From an uncultured Lachnospiraceae bacterium (GTDB taxonomy: Bacteria > Bacillota > Clostridia > Lachnospirales > Lachnospiraceae), in NCBI GenBank assembly GCA_900318375.1, contig ONKG01000001.1, forward strand, positions 1-64,000: 64,000 bases of DNA. The letters run 5' to 3'. Below the pieces are notes generated by a model, which saw only the letters and a program-made list of their open reading frames with translations, had not been told where the DNA came from and did no database searches. This document shows, one piece after another, positions 27,293-37,411 of this stretch; position 1 is the stretch's first letter, and each line of letters begins with the position of its first letter. A program made the position numbers and the translations under genes.

Positions 27293-27444
27293 AATTATGC
27301 CTTCAAAAAATCCTTCCGGACTATATGGCGGATCTTCTCAGAAAAAGACAGAAATATTACTGAATACCCGATACCCGGAATAAAAACGCCCGGGAAAATA
27401 AATTGTGTACTCGAATGAATCCTCTCAGAAGACTTACTGCAGGC

Positions 27445-29262
27445 TTACTGTGTATCGAGCTTGAGGACATTCATAAAGGCTTCCTTGGGAATCTCTACGT
27501 TGCCGACAGTCTGCATGCGCTTCTTGCCTTCCTTCTGCTTCTCCAGCAGCTTTTTCTTTCGGGAAATATCGCCGCCATAGCACTTGGCAAGAACGTCCTT
27601 GCGCATCTGGCGTACTGTCTCGCGGGCGATGACACGTCCGCCGACAGCGGCCTGGATCGGGACGTCAAAGAGCTGGCGCGGGATCTCGTCCTTGAGCTTC
27701 TCGCACATCTTGCGGCCGCGTTCGTATGCCCCGTCCGCATGAACGATGAAGGAGAGGGCATCGACCGGCTCCTTGTTGACCAGGATATCCATCTTGACAA
27801 GTTTGGACTCCTCATAGCCCTTGAGCTCATAGTCAAAGGACGCATAGCCCCTGGACCTGGACTTGAGGGCATCAAAAAAGTCATAGATGATCTCGTTCAG
27901 AGGCAGCTCATACTTGAGGACCGCACGGGTAGTCTCGATATAATCCGTGCCCAGATATCTGCCGCGGCGCTCCTGGCAGAGCTGCATGATAGGGCCTATG
28001 AACTCGGTGGTGACCATGATCTCGGCACTCACGATCGGCTCTTCCATCCTGTCGATGGAGGAGGGCTCGGGAAGATTGGAGGGATTGGTCAGCTCGATCA
28101 TGGTGCCGTCTGTCTTATAGACCTTGTAGACAACGCCGGGCGCGGTGGAAATCAGGTCAAGATCATACTCACGCTCCAGGCGCTCCAGGATGACTTCCAT
28201 GTGCAGAAGTCCCAGGAAGCCGCAGCGGAAGCCGAATCCCAGGGCCAGAGATGTCTCAGGTTCGAAAAAGAGGGAGGCGTCATTGAGCTGGAGTTTTTCC
28301 AGGGCGTCCCGAAGATCCGGATAGCGCGGTGTCTCGGAAGGATACAGGCCGCAGTAGACCATGGGCTGGGCACCCTTATAGCCCGGAAGCGCTTCCTCAC
28401 AGGGACGGCTGTTCTCCGTCACCGTGTCACCCACACGGGCGTCCCTGATATTTTTGATGGAGGCAGTGAAGTATCCGACCATACCTGCAGAGAGCTCTTC
28501 GCAGGGGATGAACTGTCCGGGGCCGAAATAACCGACTTCGACCACTTCGGAGACCGCTCCGGTGGCCATCATCCTGACCTTCATACCACGGCGGATCCTG
28601 CCGTCGCGCAGTCGGCAGAAGACAATGACACCCCTGTAGGAATCGTAGAGGGAATCAAAGATCAGTGCCTTGAGGGGGGCATCCGGATCTCCGTCCGGTG
28701 CCGGAATATTGGTGATGACTGCCTCCAGGACATCATCTATGCCCAGGCCCTGTTTTGCTGAGATCAGGGGAGCCTCCGACGCGTCAAGTCCGATGACATC
28801 CTCGATCTCCTCTCTCACGACCTCCGGCTGGGCAGAGGGCAGGTCGATCTTGTTGATGACCGGGAAAACATCCAGGTTGTGCTCCAGAGCCAGATAGACA
28901 TTGGCCAGAGTCTGCGCCTGGATTCCCTGTGTAGCGTCAACCACCAGGATCGCGCCGTCACAGGCCGCCAGGGAACGGCTGACCTCATAGTTGAAGTCAA
29001 CATGTCCGGGGGTGTCGATCAGATTGAAAATATACTCCTGGCCGTCCTTAGCATTATAGACCAGACGAACTGCCTGGGATTTGATCGTAATACCGCGCTC
29101 ACGCTCCAGTTCCATGTTGTCGAGGACCTGATCCTGCATTTCCCGGCTGGTGAGCAGCCCGGTCTTCTCGATCATGCGGTCCGCAAGCGTGGACTTGCCG
29201 TGGTCAATATGCGCGACAATACAGAAATTTCTGATTTTATCCTGGGTAATTTCTTTTTGCAT
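27445..29262 (-). CDS. lepA: Elongation factor 4 (LepA GTPase)
   Basis: 605 residues, normal family length. GTPase motifs: AHIDHGKST (G1), DTPGHVDF (G3) and NKIDLPSA (G4). The C-terminal domain includes the conserved [33 protein letters not shown] segment. It binds ribosomes and promotes back-translocation or late steps of assembly. The ribosome site is AAAGGTAAGTGA before ATG. The gene precedes hemW with a 152-bp gap. Confidence 0.97.
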   Translation of the reverse strand: MQKEITQDKIRNFCIVAHIDHGKSTLADRMIEKTGLLTSREMQDQVLDNMELERERGITIKSQAVRLVYNAKDGQEYIFNLIDTPGHVDFNYEVSRSLAACDGAILVVDATQGIQAQTLANVYLALEHNLDVFPVINKIDLPSAQPEVVREEIEDVIGLDASEAPLISAKQGLGIDDVLEAVITNIPAPDGDPDAPLKALIFDSLYDSYRGVIVFCRLRDGRIRRGMKVRMMATGAVSEVVEVGYFGPGQFIPCEELSAGMVGYFTASIKNIRDARVGDTVTENSRPCEEALPGYKGAQPMVYCGLYPSETPRYPDLRDALEKLQLNDASLFFEPETSLALGFGFRCGFLGLLHMEVILERLEREYDLDLISTAPGVVYKVYKTDGTMIELTNPSNLPEPSSIDRMEEPIVSAEIMVTTEFIGPIMQLCQERRGRYLGTDYIETTRAVLKYELPLNEIIYDFFDALKSRSRGYASFDYELKGYEESKLVKMDILVNKEPVDALSFIVHADGAYERGRKMCEKLKDEIPRQLFDVPIQAAVGGRVIARETVRQMRKDVLAKCYGGDISRKKKLLEKQKEGKKRMQTVGNVEIPKEAFMNVLKLDTQ

Positions 29263-29348
29263 TCACTTACCTTTCAATCTGTCAGTACGGCAGTCTTTCA
29301 AGGAGTCCCTTCGACACTGCTGCCCGACATGCCGGAATCTGCGTCAAA

Positions 29349-29384
29349 CCTCCGGCAGACAATAGCGGGTATGTCTGCCGGAGG
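29349..29384. terminator. Strong hairpin downstream of the solute-binding protein gene
   Basis: CCTCCGGCAGACA (29349-29361) and TGTCTGCCGGAGG (29372-29384) are a perfect 13-bp inverted repeat. A T run is found on the plus side at 29393-29400 and only TTT on the minus side. It separates the ABC operon from lepA and probably stops or slows transcription leaving the operon. A second palindrome, TCGTGCATGCACGA, lies at 29432-29445. Confidence 0.6.
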
Positions 29385-29471
29385 CACAGTGTTGTTTTTT
29401 GTATAAGCGCCCGCCGGGGCCTCCCGACCGCTCGTGCATGCACGACGCTCTGTCGGCTTTAACCGGCTGCT

Positions 29472-32099
29472 TTATTCATTTTCTTTGAGGTAGACCTGGA
29501 TGCGGCTCTGGATGATATCGGAGACTTCCGCTGTCGTTTTCTGGCCGGCAAAGTAGGCGCCTGCTTCTTCCATGATGATGTTGAGGACTTCCTGTTCACT
29601 GTTTACAGAGAAGGTCAGATTCTCAAGGATCTTTTCCATTTCCTTCAGGTCATCTTCGCTGAATTCGGGCAGGGAATCGAGTCCATAGGCATCTGTGCTC
29701 TCTTCAATCTCGAGTTCTTCCGGCTCGGCAATAACTTCCTCGCCGGTCATAGCCTCTGCTGCTTTGGCATCAGCCTCGAATTCCTTGACGTATTCCTCGT
29801 ACTCCTCGTGGGTTCCGTCGAAGTCTTTTTCGGGAACGGGCTTGTTGGTATAGTCTTCAGACACTTTCTCGGTGGCTTCCATATCATCGGTAGCTTCAAT
29901 GACATCATCTCCGGAGAATCCCTCTGCAGCATCTCCCGAAGCATCTTCCTCGGAAATTTCCAGATCCAGTCCTTTCATGTATTCTTCGTATTCCTCCTGC
30001 TGCTCTTTCAGGCTCTCGAGGACAGTCTGGCCTTGTTTGTCGATCGATGCTTTGCTGAGCGGGAGGCAGCTTTCCAGGCTTCCCTGATAATCGGACAAGA
30101 GGAATCTGCGGACGAAATCCCAGCAGCCGTCAGCATTGGGAGAACTGCTGCTGATTCCAAGTTCAAAGCAGGGGGCAATCGAAGGACCCTTGTTTGTCTT
30201 GGAGGGGAAACCGGTAACAGTCATATTGATATCACCATACATGCGTCTGGTCATATAATAGTAATCAAAAGGAGTATTGATGTACTGAACGCCCAGCAGT
30301 GCCTTATCGGCCAGATACTGTGTTTCGTAATCCATGTACGCGTCATCGCCGATTGCAGCGGGGTATTTATTGGCAAACTCAAGCAGTTCCTGGAAATCTT
30401 CATTGTTGAAGCTGCAGGTATGCGATTCCATATCAATGAACTGATCGCCGGAGAACTCAATTGCAGTAGACAGAACTGTTTCCCTGTCCATGATGCCCAG
30501 CACACCGGTATCGTCAAGTCCCATGCCCTTTGCGATCTCTCTTGCCTTTGCGAGTGTCAGATCCTTGCCGTCACCGATATACTTGGCCTTGCCGGCAATG
30601 CCTGTCACGGTAAAGCCGGGAACGACCACATACATCTTGCCATCCGTCTTAAAGGCGTCCACAACGTTCTGGAGGAAATCCCCTTTGTCAATATCCTTGT
30701 CTGCTTCATAATAATCTGTCAGATCCATCAGCATGCCTTTGGAAATATAATTATTTACAGGCATGGAATCGCTCAGGACCAGGATATCCGGAATATCCCC
30801 TGAGATAATATCTGTATTCATCGTGGAGATGCCGGAAGGATTATTATATTCATCCTCAGCCATGTCATACTGGCTGTAATCACGGATAATAATTCTGAAA
30901 TCAGTGTTTTCCTTGTTGAACTTAATGATCTCACTGCGGACGTCGTAGGAAATATAATAGCCGCCGATCGTGATCTCTTTTCTGTCCTTTACATCTTCAG
31001 GAGCTATGGGTTCCATCAGATAGGTCTCAAGGACCACCTGAGAACCGTATGCCTGCATCTCGAATCTGCCGTCTCCCAGTTCGATCAGACTCGTCACGCC
31101 TTCGACATCCAGATCGGAATTGACGAAGTTGACAACCACATCCATTTTATCCGATCCGAGCTTAACACCGTAAATACCGTCCTGGGATGACAGATACAGA
31201 TCATAATTGCTGCCGGGGAAAATGTTGGCTTCGATCAGAGAAGAGGGCAGCGTAAGGCTGTCCGCAAACTCTTTTTTGCCGGCGTCATATTTGAGGATCT
31301 TTGACGCGGACCCGGTGTCATCCTTCATCAGTACAGTACCGTCAGGCAGGGCATAGAGCAGACCGGCGGCATCTTCAGGTTTGATCTGGCAGAGAGATTC
31401 GACAAAGGATCCGTCCTTCGTCGAATACTTGTCGACACCCTCTGTGGAAACAACCAGGATTCCGTCGTCTGTAGGGACAATGGATTCAATATAAAAATAC
31501 ATACTGTCCTGAGGTTCTTTGACATCCACCAGCCATTTCTGTTTGCCGTCCGCTGTGAGACAGCAGATCTGATAGGACACGGCAGCGTCTTCACTGAATC
31601 CCATAGGAATTTCTCCCTCGGCATCCAGTTCGTTATCAAGGGCATAGTCAAGCGCTTCGGAATTTGCCGTGTTGGCAAGTCCGACATAGTAGACGCCGTC
31701 CTTAAAAGCGGAGCAGGTCACATCCGTAACTTCTGAATCTTCAGGCTTAAAAACAGTTTTCTTCAGGTCCGATCCATCCTCTTTGAAGTTCACAAGTTCA
31801 TAGGCATTGAGACCGTCACCTTCATAGCTGTAATTAAAGCCGTAAAAAATGCCGTCTTCATAACGCAGAATCTGAAGTCCTTCTGTGTTGAAATCGTCTC
31901 CCAGAGAGATAAGATCCGATTTTACGACACCGTCCTTACTGGTCACTTCCGGCATGGCGGAAGACACAGAACCCTTGCCTTCGCTCCCGGAGCCGCCGGA
32001 TTCACTTTTTCCTCCTCCGCAGCCGACTGCAGTCATTGCCAGGATCATACAAAGCACGGCCGCAGCAAAACGTCTGAATTCTTTTTTCAATCTGATCAT
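29472..32099 (-). CDS. Very long ABC-type extracellular solute-binding lipoprotein
   Basis: 875 residues. The signal peptide ends in the lipobox TAVGC. Residues about 60-365 contain repeated beta-strand segments (YEDGIFYGFNYSYEG, AFKDGVYYVGLAN, LPDGTVLMKDDTG) suggestive of a propeller-like domain. From about residue 370 (ITIGGYYISYDVRSEIIKFN, then DIPDILVLSDSMPVNNYIS) it follows the family 1 solute-binding pattern. The C-terminal 150 residues are acidic. Sugar-type binding proteins are usually about 430 residues, so this one is doubled by the N-terminal domain. It is the last gene of the operon with the two permeases, HlyD-like and MacB-like proteins. Confidence 0.8.
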   Translation of the reverse strand: MIRLKKEFRRFAAAVLCMILAMTAVGCGGGKSESGGSGSEGKGSVSSAMPEVTSKDGVVKSDLISLGDDFNTEGLQILRYEDGIFYGFNYSYEGDGLNAYELVNFKEDGSDLKKTVFKPEDSEVTDVTCSAFKDGVYYVGLANTANSEALDYALDNELDAEGEIPMGFSEDAAVSYQICCLTADGKQKWLVDVKEPQDSMYFYIESIVPTDDGILVVSTEGVDKYSTKDGSFVESLCQIKPEDAAGLLYALPDGTVLMKDDTGSASKILKYDAGKKEFADSLTLPSSLIEANIFPGSNYDLYLSSQDGIYGVKLGSDKMDVVVNFVNSDLDVEGVTSLIELGDGRFEMQAYGSQVVLETYLMEPIAPEDVKDRKEITIGGYYISYDVRSEIIKFNKENTDFRIIIRDYSQYDMAEDEYNNPSGISTMNTDIISGDIPDILVLSDSMPVNNYISKGMLMDLTDYYEADKDIDKGDFLQNVVDAFKTDGKMYVVVPGFTVTGIAGKAKYIGDGKDLTLAKAREIAKGMGLDDTGVLGIMDRETVLSTAIEFSGDQFIDMESHTCSFNNEDFQELLEFANKYPAAIGDDAYMDYETQYLADKALLGVQYINTPFDYYYMTRRMYGDINMTVTGFPSKTNKGPSIAPCFELGISSSSPNADGCWDFVRRFLLSDYQGSLESCLPLSKASIDKQGQTVLESLKEQQEEYEEYMKGLDLEISEEDASGDAAEGFSGDDVIEATDDMEATEKVSEDYTNKPVPEKDFDGTHEEYEEYVKEFEADAKAAEAMTGEEVIAEPEELEIEESTDAYGLDSLPEFSEDDLKEMEKILENLTFSVNSEQEVLNIIMEEAGAYFAGQKTTAEVSDIIQSRIQVYLKENE

Positions 32100-32304
32100 A
32101 TTTCATTCCTTCTCTTTTGATTCGGTCGCGCTTCCCCACAGCGCCACACATGTATATGTGCCGAACGACAGGTTATCCCCCGGCCGGCAGCCATAAATGA
32201 CGGAATACTTTCCATCTCTCCTTTTGATTTTTATTTATCTTTCCATTGAATAACGATCCGGCAGAATATCGAACCATCAAATAATAGATTTGTCTCCCGG
32301 ATGA

Positions 32305-34164
32305 TCACTCCGGGGCTTTCCCTGCAGATTTGCTTTCCGGTTCTGTGTCCGGCTCATCCGCGGGGGCCATGCCTTCAGGGTCGATATCTCTTCCTTCCGG
32401 GGCGGCTCCGCTCTCAGAAGCAAAGTCCCCTTCTTCAGCAGAATTGTCCTCTTCCGGCAGGCTTTCAGTATCAACCGGACTGTTCTCCTCATCAGCAAGT
32501 GCTTCAGTGTCAGACGCATTCGCTTCCGCATCCTTTTCCGGATCGGCATCGATTGCTTCCGGATCATTGAGCGGCAGTGCGCCTGCAGAAGCTTTTCCGT
32601 AGATCCGCTCGGACTGACGGTCATAGATTCTGCCCTGAATGTCGGAGATCACACCGCCGACTGTCCAGCTCTTGTGCGTCGCGTACCAGATCAGGAGCCA
32701 GAGTAAAAACAGAAGCGGCGAATAGCGGAGGATCATCCACAAAAGTGCGAAAGGAATTAAAACATCCTCCCAGGCCAGAGCCACATTCTCCCAGTAAGGA
32801 TACCGGATCGCTGCAGTCTGCATACTTCTCACACCGGGCTGTGCCAGAAGGGAGATCAGGCGGATCACGTCATAGCGGTTGGTATTGTCGACAACTGTGA
32901 CATTGTCCATGGAAAATGAAATCTGCTCCAGACGGCTGCGGACTCTGCTGAGGGCAAAACCCTTGACAGGATTGGGAATAACCGCTTCATAGCAGGTTAC
33001 CCTGTTCCGGTTCACGGTCACTCTGTTCTCATCGTCCTCATCTTCGCCTCCCTGTCCGGATCCCGGCATTGTCCCGGATCCGTTTCCCGGTCCCAGATTT
33101 TCTCCGACGGGATCGTCATTGAGTTCCTCGTCCTTATCGGGAGCCACCTCTTCTTTTACATTGTCTGTATCGAGACCTTCTCCTCCATCGTCTCCGGCTT
33201 CCGCAGACTCATCCAAATCGGACAAAGCTGCCTTTTTTCCGGTGCTGTCCTCCCGGTTTTCCGGCATATAGGCTGCCGTCCTGGGAATGGCAGGCTCTTC
33301 GGCAGAGACCTGTCCGGATTCTGTATTCGGGACAAAGGCATCCAGGTTTTCAGATACATCCATATTGGTGTCATCCGTCGTGCCGCCTTCTTCTCCCGAG
33401 ACAGATGCTTCTGTATATTTGCACAGGGAATCATAGGACATGTATATAAGATAACTGCCCATCCCGGATTCCTTGTAAAAGCGATCCCGCGGCTGACGAA
33501 AGACGCCGGCAATATAATGAGGGGTCCCCCCGATGGACAGGGACATGCCGATCACGTTGGGAGAACCGAACAATCTCCAGGCTGTCTGATCATCGATCAG
33601 GATGCGGTCCTTCATCAGATCATCGTCAGCAAAATAATAGCCGTCGATCAGATCAAGGGGATGAAAATTAAAAAAATCACCTCCGACACCGATTGCGTTC
33701 ACTGTCACGTTCTCAGTATCTCTTGTCAGGTCTGCACTCCCCATGCCGCAGTAGCACGTTTCAATGAGACTGGCGCCGTTCTCTTCCTGGGTTTCCGACA
33801 GTGCGATCGAAGCCTGCTGAAGATCCATCATCAGGCCGGAATACATGGCTTTTACCGTTTCTTCGGATCCCCCGCTGCCGTCAGCCATAAAGCTGCTGAT
33901 CTGCGCATAGCCTTCAGATGAAGACCATCGCTCGGCAGCATTCTGATCCACAAGACCGCCGGTGATCTTTGTAAACACAGCGCCCAGTATCACCGAGGAG
34001 ATCCAGAACACCACACAAAGCACAAGCCCTGCCTTCTGCCAGAGACGCATCTTTTTCCATGTGCTGCGGACTGCGCGGGATGCGGCACCGGCTCCCCGGG
34101 CTGCGCCCCGGCCTCCTGCCCGGACAGCATCATGAAATTTGTTATTCAGTTTGCTGTCAGACAT
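32305..34164 (-). CDS. MacB-like periplasmic-core membrane protein with acidic tail
   Basis: 619 residues. A transmembrane helix at about 44-66 is followed by an extracytoplasmic region whose segment MKDRILIDDQTAWRLFGSPN and GMSLSIGGTPHYIAGVF is typical of the MacB periplasmic core domain of FtsX-like permeases. An acidic Pro/Gly-poor insert follows (about 260-385). Two hydrophobic segments lie at about 455-505, instead of the usual FtsX three-helix bundle, and an acidic tail of about 90 residues ends the protein. It therefore lacks a full permease core and any ATPase. Adjacent to an HlyD-like adaptor (86 bp upstream), as in MacAB-type systems. Confidence 0.65.
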   Translation of the reverse strand: MSDSKLNNKFHDAVRAGGRGAARGAGAASRAVRSTWKKMRLWQKAGLVLCVVFWISSVILGAVFTKITGGLVDQNAAERWSSSEGYAQISSFMADGSGGSEETVKAMYSGLMMDLQQASIALSETQEENGASLIETCYCGMGSADLTRDTENVTVNAIGVGGDFFNFHPLDLIDGYYFADDDLMKDRILIDDQTAWRLFGSPNVIGMSLSIGGTPHYIAGVFRQPRDRFYKESGMGSYLIYMSYDSLCKYTEASVSGEEGGTTDDTNMDVSENLDAFVPNTESGQVSAEEPAIPRTAAYMPENREDSTGKKAALSDLDESAEAGDDGGEGLDTDNVKEEVAPDKDEELNDDPVGENLGPGNGSGTMPGSGQGGEDEDDENRVTVNRNRVTCYEAVIPNPVKGFALSRVRSRLEQISFSMDNVTVVDNTNRYDVIRLISLLAQPGVRSMQTAAIRYPYWENVALAWEDVLIPFALLWMILRYSPLLFLLWLLIWYATHKSWTVGGVISDIQGRIYDRQSERIYGKASAGALPLNDPEAIDADPEKDAEANASDTEALADEENSPVDTESLPEEDNSAEEGDFASESGAAPEGRDIDPEGMAPADEPDTEPESKSAGKAPE

Positions 34165-34212
34165 GTGTGCCTCTTTTCCGTACTCTTTTCGTTTCTCTGA
34201 TTATGCACTGCA

Positions 34213-34238
34213 GTTCACGCCCTGTCGAGGGCGTGAAC
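34213..34238. other. Intercistronic hairpin between HlyD-like and MacB-like genes
   Basis: GTTCACGCCCT, a 4-nt loop GTCG and AGGGCGTGAAC form a perfect 11-bp stem. There is no T run. It may modulate mRNA stability between the two cistrons. Confidence 0.6.
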
Positions 34239-34250
34239 CTGTAACCTGCC

Positions 34251-35768
34251 TTATTGATCTTCCATTTCCTCTTCCTCTGACAATCGCACCTGATCACCCG
34301 AGGAAACAGCTCTCGTCGATGTCGTGACTACATAAGTGTAGGGGCCGATCGAACCGCTGATGGCGGAGTTGGTATCGTCTTTGGAAAGAACCTTGACACT
34401 TTCTCTCATAACAATGTAGCGGTTTCCCAGAGGGCTCTGTCTGGTCTGCAGGATCAGCACAAAGGTGCCGTTTGCGTCGCTGCGGACTGCAGAGTTGGGC
34501 ACGACCAGATCGTAGGTCTTGGAACTTTCCGCGATCTGAAGCTGTACATTGTCTCCGGCTGTCACCGCGTCACTGTCGATTTCAAATTTCAGAAGTCTGG
34601 AATTCTGCGGATCGCTGCTGTCCGCTGTGATCTGCCTGAGGACCGCCTTGAAGTCCTCATCATATTCCCAGTAATTCAGAGGCTGGGCCTCATCGCCCAC
34701 TTTCAGCTTCTGTGCCTGCTCTTTTGTGACAGCAAAGCTCACAGTGAGCTTTTTGCCGTCGATCCGGATGATGGCTGCGGAGGAATCCGCCGCGGCAGTC
34801 ATACCGGAGCTGTAGCTGAGATTGGTCACCACACCGTCAACAGGGGAAGTGATCGTTGCACCGATGTTCTCCTCTTCCAGCTTTGTAACCTTTGCCTGCG
34901 CAGTGTTGATCTGGTCCTGCAGACTCTTCAGTTCCAGCTCGGAACTGATACTGTTGACGACCTTTTCCTGTGCAGTCTTTGCAGCCTCAAGCTCTGCTTC
35001 CGCGTCAATATTGCGGGTCGTGGCCTTCTCAATCTTTTTCTCCGCGCTGCTCTTCTTTTTGCTCGAACCTCCCTCACCGCCGGAACCGGAGGAATCGTCC
35101 ATATCCTCTTCATCTTCCACATCAGGAGTATTGTTATTGCTGCTGGTAGTAACAGCAGAATCTGTGGAAGTCGGGGTGACACCGGAATCACCGGAACTCC
35201 CGGAATTCTCCGCGGCCAGTTTGTCCAGAGCGGCTTTTGCGGCGGCTGCTTCCGCAGTCGCGCTGTCCAGACGTCTGTTTGCAGATGCCAGTTCCGCCTG
35301 CATCTGATCGTCAGAGCGATAATTGCCGGCCCTGAGCCTGGTGATATCCGCGTCACTGAGTGTGCCGTCGAAAAGCTTCTTGGTATAATCCGACTGCAGA
35401 GTACTCAGTTCCTGCCTTGCTGTGCGCAGATCCTCGGACTCATTGTCCTCAAGATAATAGAGAACATCGCCGCGCTTGACTTTCTGGTCAACACGGACAG
35501 CCACGCTCTTGATCTGGCGGGACTGGGTCATCATGACATTATAGGGATCATCCACTTCCGCCGTACCCTGTCCGCGGATTCTGGGAGCGACTTCCCCCTG
35601 CGCGACCACATGTGTGGCGACCTGCGGAAGTGTGTAATTCATGATCGTTCTGGAAAAGAAAGTCAGTGCCAGAAGGATCAGCAAAAAGACAATGGTGATA
35701 TTTTTGATGATATCTTTTCGCCTCTGGGATTTTCGGAACTGTTCCAGCTCTTTATCTTCGATATTCAT
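34251..35768 (-). CDS. HlyD/MacA-like membrane-fusion adaptor protein
   Basis: 505 residues. One N-terminal transmembrane helix (about 20-42) is followed by a biotinyl-lipoyl-like half (VRVDQKVKRGDVLYYLEDNE), an alpha-helical hairpin region that contains a Ser/Gly/Asp-rich insert (about 185-240), the second lipoyl half (TITSPVDGVVTNLSYSSG) and a beta-barrel region. This is the architecture of periplasmic adaptor subunits, which in Gram-positives work with FtsX-type exporters. Ribosome site AAGGAAAAAGAG. It sits between the sugar-type permeases and the MacB-like gene. Confidence 0.85.
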   Translation of the reverse strand: MNIEDKELEQFRKSQRRKDIIKNITIVFLLILLALTFFSRTIMNYTLPQVATHVVAQGEVAPRIRGQGTAEVDDPYNVMMTQSRQIKSVAVRVDQKVKRGDVLYYLEDNESEDLRTARQELSTLQSDYTKKLFDGTLSDADITRLRAGNYRSDDQMQAELASANRRLDSATAEAAAAKAALDKLAAENSGSSGDSGVTPTSTDSAVTTSSNNNTPDVEDEEDMDDSSGSGGEGGSSKKKSSAEKKIEKATTRNIDAEAELEAAKTAQEKVVNSISSELELKSLQDQINTAQAKVTKLEEENIGATITSPVDGVVTNLSYSSGMTAAADSSAAIIRIDGKKLTVSFAVTKEQAQKLKVGDEAQPLNYWEYDEDFKAVLRQITADSSDPQNSRLLKFEIDSDAVTAGDNVQLQIAESSKTYDLVVPNSAVRSDANGTFVLILQTRQSPLGNRYIVMRESVKVLSKDDTNSAISGSIGPYTYVVTTSTRAVSSGDQVRLSEEEEMEDQ

Positions 35769-35875
35769 ACTCTTTTTCCTTCCCGAAGGGTTTTTCCGTT
35801 CCTCGATGCATCTGATGTGAAAAGGATGTATTGTTCCCTGCCATGACAGCAGTTTTGCAGTGGTTTACGGAGATT

Positions 35876-37411
35876 CTATTCCTTGATTCCGCCCTGATAG
35901 ACAATACCCTCTACAAGATATTCCTCTCCGTACAGGAAGACCATCATCGGCAGGACCATATAGATAACCGCAACCGCAAACGCCAGTGAGATCTCTCCCG
36001 AATTGATCTTGGACAGAAAGACGGACAGCGGATGCAGCTGATCATTTGAAAGCAGGATCAGCGGCTGTTCAACCATGTTCCAATAGTCTATGAAGAGCAG
36101 GATCGCAATGGATGCTATACCTCCCCGACAGTTTGGCAGACAGATCTTTGAAAAAATCTGCCATTCGCCGGCTCCGTCGATTTCCGCCGCCTCGTAGATA
36201 GACTTTGGAATCCTTCGCATATATTTTGTCAGCATATAGACCGCAAAAGGTGAGAAAAAGCCCGGAAGCCAGATTGCCCACCTCGTGTCCAGAATATTCA
36301 GCCACTTTGAAACCAGGTAGTTAGGGACCAGAGTGACCTGATAGGGCATCAGCATCAGGATAATGTAGGCGAAGAAGATGACCTCTCTCACCTTTCCCCG
36401 GTAACGGGCAAATCCATAGGCAGCCAGTGAAGCAATTGCCAGCTGAAATACCACAATGGGAACTACATATAAAAAGGAGTTCCAGAATTTCAGAAGATAC
36501 TCCGGACTCAGGATCAGCACCTTGAAATACTGTTCAAAAGATACAATATCCGGAATAAATTTCAGGTTCACCGTATTGCTGATGAAAACACGTACGCCGT
36601 TCCTGTTTCTGAAGATCACTCCGTAGTTGGCGTTAATCTCCGATTTGGTCATCAGGGAATTAGTGATCGTCAGCACAATGGGCATCAGGAACACCACTGC
36701 GAAAGCACCTACGACCGACGTCCGAATGACTGTGTGGAAATCGTCAGCCCGCTGTCTGGTCCAGAACCTGCGGAACTTTTTTGACACGCGTTCACGTTTT
36801 GAAATATCCGCCGCAGCAGGGGTGTCCGGCACAGCGGCCGCTGCGGTATCGAAGGTTCCGGATCTTTCTGTATCTGAAAAGTCCGGATCCGCTTCTTCTG
36901 TCCCGGGCTTTTCTGTATCATAGTATCCAGTATCAAGGTATTCAGTGTCATAGTCGTCTGTATCTGAATCCTCTGTTCCGGGATCCTCTGTCCCGGAATT
37001 CTCTGCTCCGGGGTCCTCTCCGTCAAAATGCCCTTTATCAAATTCCTCAGTGTAAAACTCTTCTTCAGCGAAATCTTCTGCACCGGAATCCTCTGTGTCA
37101 TAGTCTTCAGTGCCGAAGTCTTCTGTTTTTAATCCTTCCGGATTTAAGGTTTTCGGATTTAAGGCTTCCGGTCCTGAATAGTCCGAACCAGAATCCTCCT
37201 GTTCACAGCCTTCCTCAGCAGAGATTTCTATATCAGAGTTTTCTGTAACAGGAGCATCATCGTCATAAAAAGAGGCTTCTTCTCTTCTGCTCAGAGGATA
37301 CAGCTCTGACGTATCTATATCAAATTTCAGCCGGTCTCTCACCCTGCCGGCACCGCGTTTCTTTCGGGAACGCTTTTTCTTGTCTGAGGACAATTCTTTC
37401 TCCCCCTTCAC
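35876..37411 (-). CDS. Carbohydrate-type ABC permease (MalG class) with acidic N-terminal extension
   Basis: 511 residues; ordinary MalG-class permeases are near 280. The permease part begins at about residue 215 (VIRTSVVGAFAVVFLMPIVL) and contains the EAA-loop EAAEIDGAGEWQIFSKICLP, which contacts the ATPase. Residues about 50-190 are a degenerate acidic repeat built on five-residue TEDxD/GTEDP/DTEY-like units. The start is GTG 37411, overlapping the upstream stop, or TTG 37393, which has GGGGGAG 6 nt upstream. It pairs with the MalF-class permease just upstream. The function of the extension is unknown. Confidence 0.85.
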   Translation of the reverse strand: MKGEKELSSDKKKRSRKKRGAGRVRDRLKFDIDTSELYPLSRREEASFYDDDAPVTENSDIEISAEEGCEQEDSGSDYSGPEALNPKTLNPEGLKTEDFGTEDYDTEDSGAEDFAEEEFYTEEFDKGHFDGEDPGAENSGTEDPGTEDSDTDDYDTEYLDTGYYDTEKPGTEEADPDFSDTERSGTFDTAAAAVPDTPAAADISKRERVSKKFRRFWTRQRADDFHTVIRTSVVGAFAVVFLMPIVLTITNSLMTKSEINANYGVIFRNRNGVRVFISNTVNLKFIPDIVSFEQYFKVLILSPEYLLKFWNSFLYVVPIVVFQLAIASLAAYGFARYRGKVREVIFFAYIILMLMPYQVTLVPNYLVSKWLNILDTRWAIWLPGFFSPFAVYMLTKYMRRIPKSIYEAAEIDGAGEWQIFSKICLPNCRGGIASIAILLFIDYWNMVEQPLILLSNDQLHPLSVFLSKINSGEISLAFAVAVIYMVLPMMVFLYGEEYLVEGIVYQGGIKE

